Made by a program: the position numbers and the translations under genes
In this document: positions 5,092-7,282 of the stretch, in pieces
Numbering within the stretch: the first letter of the stretch is position 1
Layout of the letters: the number at the start of each line of letters is the position of its first letter
Origin: Caldifarciminota bacterium
GTDB lineage: Bacteria > Hydrothermota > E44-bin80
Length of the DNA: 7,282 nucleotides
NCBI GenBank assembly: GCA_023127905.1
Contig: JAGMEZ010000192.1
Location: forward strand, 1 to 7,282
Direction of reading: 5' to 3'
Notes under the pieces: model-generated
The model's database searches: none
Told to the model about the DNA's origin: nothing
The model's input: only the letters and a program-made list of their open reading frames with translations

Positions 5092-7212
5092 TTATTCCTC
5101 TCCGTAATCCATTAATTGTTTAAGAATAGCTTTATCATCGGGATGATCTTTTAGCCAATCCGCAAGCACTGCGATTGCCTTTTCTTTTCTCTTATTTTCG
5201 TAATAAGTCTCTGCAACTGCTCTTATTATATTTAAATTGCGTTCAATGTCAAGTAATTCCTGTAGTACTTCATCACCTTTATCAGCTTTATCTTGTTTAT
5301 AATAAATAGATGCTTCTGTTGAATATAGGGGAGAAAGAAGCATAGGAGATATAGGAAAGTCTTTGATATACTGAATCTCACTTAATGCTTCATCATACCT
5401 TTCATTATTAACCAATTTGTTAATTAGCTTGAAGAGAGCTGCGTAATAGTTAATTATCATCTTACCACAAACGAGATTGATTGAGTCAACAGATGTAGAA
5501 GACAGAGATTTTAATTTAAATGTCGAATGGAACAGCTCACGTGTCTTTTCGATATCCACCTCACCTTTCCCAATCTCAAAAACAAGTCCCCTGAGCTTTA
5601 ACTTGTAACTCTTTATTCTGGAGGAAGAAACCGTTGAAGCAAAGACAACGGGTCTGTCTTTATTTTCTAAGATAATTTTTACCAGGGAATCAGCAATGAA
5701 AACGATCTCCCCCGTTTTCTTCTTGATTGGTCTCAAGTCTTTTATCTCTTTCTCTGTTAATGAAATAGGTAATCCCTTTTCTTTCAGATAGATCGCATTG
5801 TCTGCGACGTTTAAAAGAGACCAATTGACAATTAGAACGTCCTTTCTAATGCCTTTTGTTTGAAGATACCAGCCGGGATACGTATCGTTATCGCCATTAG
5901 TTAAAAGAATTCCATTCTCTGGAACACTCAAAAGGAGATTCTCGTTAAAATCAAGAAGAAGTTTAAGATTGAGTGGGTTTCTGAAATGAAGATTTATCTC
6001 CTTTTCCCAGATTTCACTAATTTTCGTAAAATCTTCTTCACCTTTCCAGACCTTGAGAAATAGTTCAGGCCAGTTAAAAACATGGTATAATTCAGCAAAA
6101 CCTTTAATTGTTTCATAAGTTTCTTGATTTTCAAACAGTTGAAAGTGATGTAGAGGAAAAGGTTCAGGTTCGAGAAATGTTAACATTGTTGAAGATAGCG
6201 ATACTAATCCATCACCGTCTGATTCTTCTGGTAATTCACCATCGAACACCTTTTGCCCTCTGACTGACGCAAAATTTTTATTCTCATCAACCTTTGTATA
6301 GGAGTGTCTACCTACAGACCTATTCTTTCGTATCCATGAGATAAGGTCTGATTCAGATTCTAAATCTTTTGCATGTTCACCCATCCCATCAATATAAAAG
6401 AATCGGTAAGGACTTCTCCCTTTTTTAATGTTAGTAATATTTGTAAAATTTGAACCAAAAAATGGTGTGCCAACGGCAATAATTGCCGATGATATATCGT
6501 TTTGATAAAGGGTTGTATCTGCAATATAGCAATGTGTTATTAAACCACCTATTCCAAAACCGACTACATCCAATCTGAATTCACCAAATTTTTTATGAAG
6601 ATTCTTTAGTTCTTCGGAAAGGAATTGAGCATTATCCTTAATTGATTGTTCGTTTGAATAAATAAAGGTCCAGACAGGTAGAGAATAACCCTCCTTTTTA
6701 AGATACTTTCTAAAGCTTTCAAGATAATGACCTGTATATATATCACTGATAAGAAGAAGTGCTTCATCTATTTTGGAAGCGTTTAATATACCATATTTCT
6801 CTGGTACTTCAATCAAAGTATAATTACCAGCGTGATAGGCAGAAACTTTTAGTGTTTCGTTTTCAAATTTCGACCCAGCAATGGGAAGATAGCCACTCTC
6901 AAATTTTACAGCTAATTTCTCTCGTTCATGCATTACTGGCATAGAAATGAATATAGGTTTTTCAAAAATAAGGGTTTCTGGTCTTATGGAAAATGTTGTT
7001 TTCAATGTTCTAAAACCCTCAGGAAAACGTTCTGCCCTTTCACTTATTATTTTTAACTGTATTGTTGTTGATTCCGAGACAGCTCCTTTCGGGAAGTTGA
7101 ATTTGATATTTTCAAGTTTGACAGTCTTTCCCTCTGGTCCTACCACTATCTTGATATATGTCCTGGTGCAGGAGAGAATTACAAATACTGCAAGGATGAA
7201 TAATCGCTTCAT
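5092..7212 (-). CDS. Multidomain lipoprotein: ZU5-like, inactive alpha/beta-hydrolase-like, DUF2723-tail-like and TPR-like regions
   Basis: This encodes 706 residues. The start at 7212 is supported by AAGGAGGT just upstream. A lipoprotein signal ends in ILSC, giving a lipidated Cys15, and there is no other membrane segment. Residues about 20-135 resemble a ZU5-type beta domain (NFPKGAVSE). Residues about 140-370 look like a PGAP1/lipase-type alpha/beta hydrolase: LDVVGFGIGG (214-223), GTPFFGS (248-254), an acidic site in SDGDGLVSLSS (331-341) and His355/His356. The nucleophile-elbow serine is Gly220, so esterase activity is unlikely. Residues about 420-560 carry NGILLTNGDNDTYPGWYLQ (433-451) and RPVVFAST...LRGLVFEIG, closely resembling the soluble C-terminal part of DUF2723 membrane proteins but without their membrane part. 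Residues about 585-700 look like TPR helices. A binding or sensing role in the envelope is inferred from the downstream sigma/anti-sigma genes. Confidence 0.85.
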   Translation of the reverse strand: MKRLFILAVFVILSCTRTYIKIVVGPEGKTVKLENIKFNFPKGAVSESTTIQLKIISERAERFPEGFRTLKTTFSIRPETLIFEKPIFISMPVMHEREKLAVKFESGYLPIAGSKFENETLKVSAYHAGNYTLIEVPEKYGILNASKIDEALLLISDIYTGHYLESFRKYLKKEGYSLPVWTFIYSNEQSIKDNAQFLSEELKNLHKKFGEFRLDVVGFGIGGLITHCYIADTTLYQNDISSAIIAVGTPFFGSNFTNITNIKKGRSPYRFFYIDGMGEHAKDLESESDLISWIRKNRSVGRHSYTKVDENKNFASVRGQKVFDGELPEESDGDGLVSLSSTMLTFLEPEPFPLHHFQLFENQETYETIKGFAELYHVFNWPELFLKVWKGEEDFTKISEIWEKEINLHFRNPLNLKLLLDFNENLLLSVPENGILLTNGDNDTYPGWYLQTKGIRKDVLIVNWSLLNVADNAIYLKEKGLPISLTEKEIKDLRPIKKKTGEIVFIADSLVKIILENKDRPVVFASTVSSSRIKSYKLKLRGLVFEIGKGEVDIEKTRELFHSTFKLKSLSSTSVDSINLVCGKMIINYYAALFKLINKLVNNERYDEALSEIQYIKDFPISPMLLSPLYSTEASIYYKQDKADKGDEVLQELLDIERNLNIIRAVAETYYENKRKEKAIAVLADWLKDHPDDKAILKQLMDYGEE
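5096..5103 (-). promoter_or_regulatory. Ribosome-binding site that decides the sigma factor start
   Basis: GGAGAGGA on the minus strand lies within the final Gly-Glu-Glu codons of the lipoprotein gene, 8 bases before ATT at 5087. It is the only purine-rich site in front of the complete sigma reading frame. Its position is the main sequence argument for AUU initiation and for coupling to termination of the lipoprotein gene. Confidence 0.55.
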
Positions 7213-7215
7213 TAT

Positions 7216-7223
7216 ACCTCCTT
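7216..7223 (-). promoter_or_regulatory. Strong ribosome-binding site of the lipoprotein gene
   Basis: AAGGAGGT on the minus strand stands 3 bases before the ATG at 7212 and fixes the start, which is also the one that yields a proper lipoprotein signal. No convincing -35/-10 pair could be found in the remaining 60 bases of the window, so the operon promoter may lie beyond its edge. Confidence 0.75.
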
Positions 7224-7233
7224 ATTTTAATAC

Positions 7234-7259
7234 AAGTACTGTGAAAAACTTCACCACTT
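7234..7259. repeat. Interrupted inverted repeat upstream of the lipoprotein gene
   Basis: GTGAA (7241-7245) and TTCAC (7250-7254) are exact inverted copies separated by 4 bases. They are flanked by AAGT (7234-7237) and ACTT (7256-7259), though with unequal spacing (3 and 1 bases). It lies 22 to 47 bases before the lipoprotein start and could be an operator or a weak leader hairpin. It is short enough to be chance. Confidence 0.25.
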
Positions 7260-7282
7260 ATTTCCTTCCCTCCCCTCTGTGC

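Noticed and set aside
5085..5114. Programmed frameshift fusing the lipoprotein to the sigma factor
   Set aside because: A +1 shift near GGA-GAG-GAA-TAA would join the frames, but no slippery codons or stimulatory hairpin are evident. A sigma factor fused to an exported lipoprotein also makes no sense topologically.
7213..7260. TAAAAT near 7225 as a -10 box for the lipoprotein operon
   Set aside because: It would place the transcript start inside the ribosome-binding site, and no acceptable -35 stands at proper spacing.

Overview
The window is AT-rich and gene-dense bacterial DNA. It holds one incomplete plus-strand gene on the left and seven minus-strand genes filling the rest. The leftmost protein ends in a gingipain-type (C25) peptidase tail, an Ig-like domain and a FlgD/type IX-like C-terminal sorting domain. 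Such large sorted proteins are common in Bacteroidetes-like lineages and in candidate phyla such as WOR-3 (Stahlbacteria), Cloacimonadota and relatives. Together with the low GC and an unusual lipoprotein, this suggests an uncultured Gram-negative-type bacterium of that kind. The lineage is inferred from domain style, not proven.

Layout. Bases 1-1637 (+): 3' end of the secreted C25-like protein. It converges on 1664-2221 (-), a small secreted protein of unknown function with a near-consensus sigma-70 promoter whose -10 box lies inside a perfect 10-bp inverted repeat. 2334-2630 (-): GYD-domain protein. 2659-3465 (-): RecO, overlapping by 4 bp the upstream Nudix hydrolase at 3462-3971 (-). 4051-4497 (-): zinc-finger anti-sigma factor. 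4557-5087 (-): its ECF sigma factor. 5092-7212 (-): a 706-residue lipoprotein. No RNA gene, mobile element or CRISPR array was seen, and no gene-free stretch exceeds about 110 bases.

Most interesting part: the lipoprotein / sigma / anti-sigma unit. The sigma reading frame has no ATG, GTG or TTG upstream of conserved region 2. It does have a good Shine-Dalgarno sequence inside the last codons of the lipoprotein gene, followed at the right spacing by ATT. This gives a normal 176-residue ECF sigma, so initiation at AUU coupled to the upstream gene is the best reading. The lipoprotein appears to combine a ZU5-like domain, an alpha/beta-hydrolase-like domain whose nucleophile-elbow serine is replaced by glycine, a soluble segment resembling the C-terminal part of DUF2723 membrane proteins (GDNDT...WY motif), and TPR-like repeats. 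The hypothesis is an envelope-anchored sensing or binding protein made in fixed stoichiometry with its ECF sigma/anti-sigma pair.

The Nudix-recO pair and the GYD gene form a second, housekeeping-like minus-strand group.
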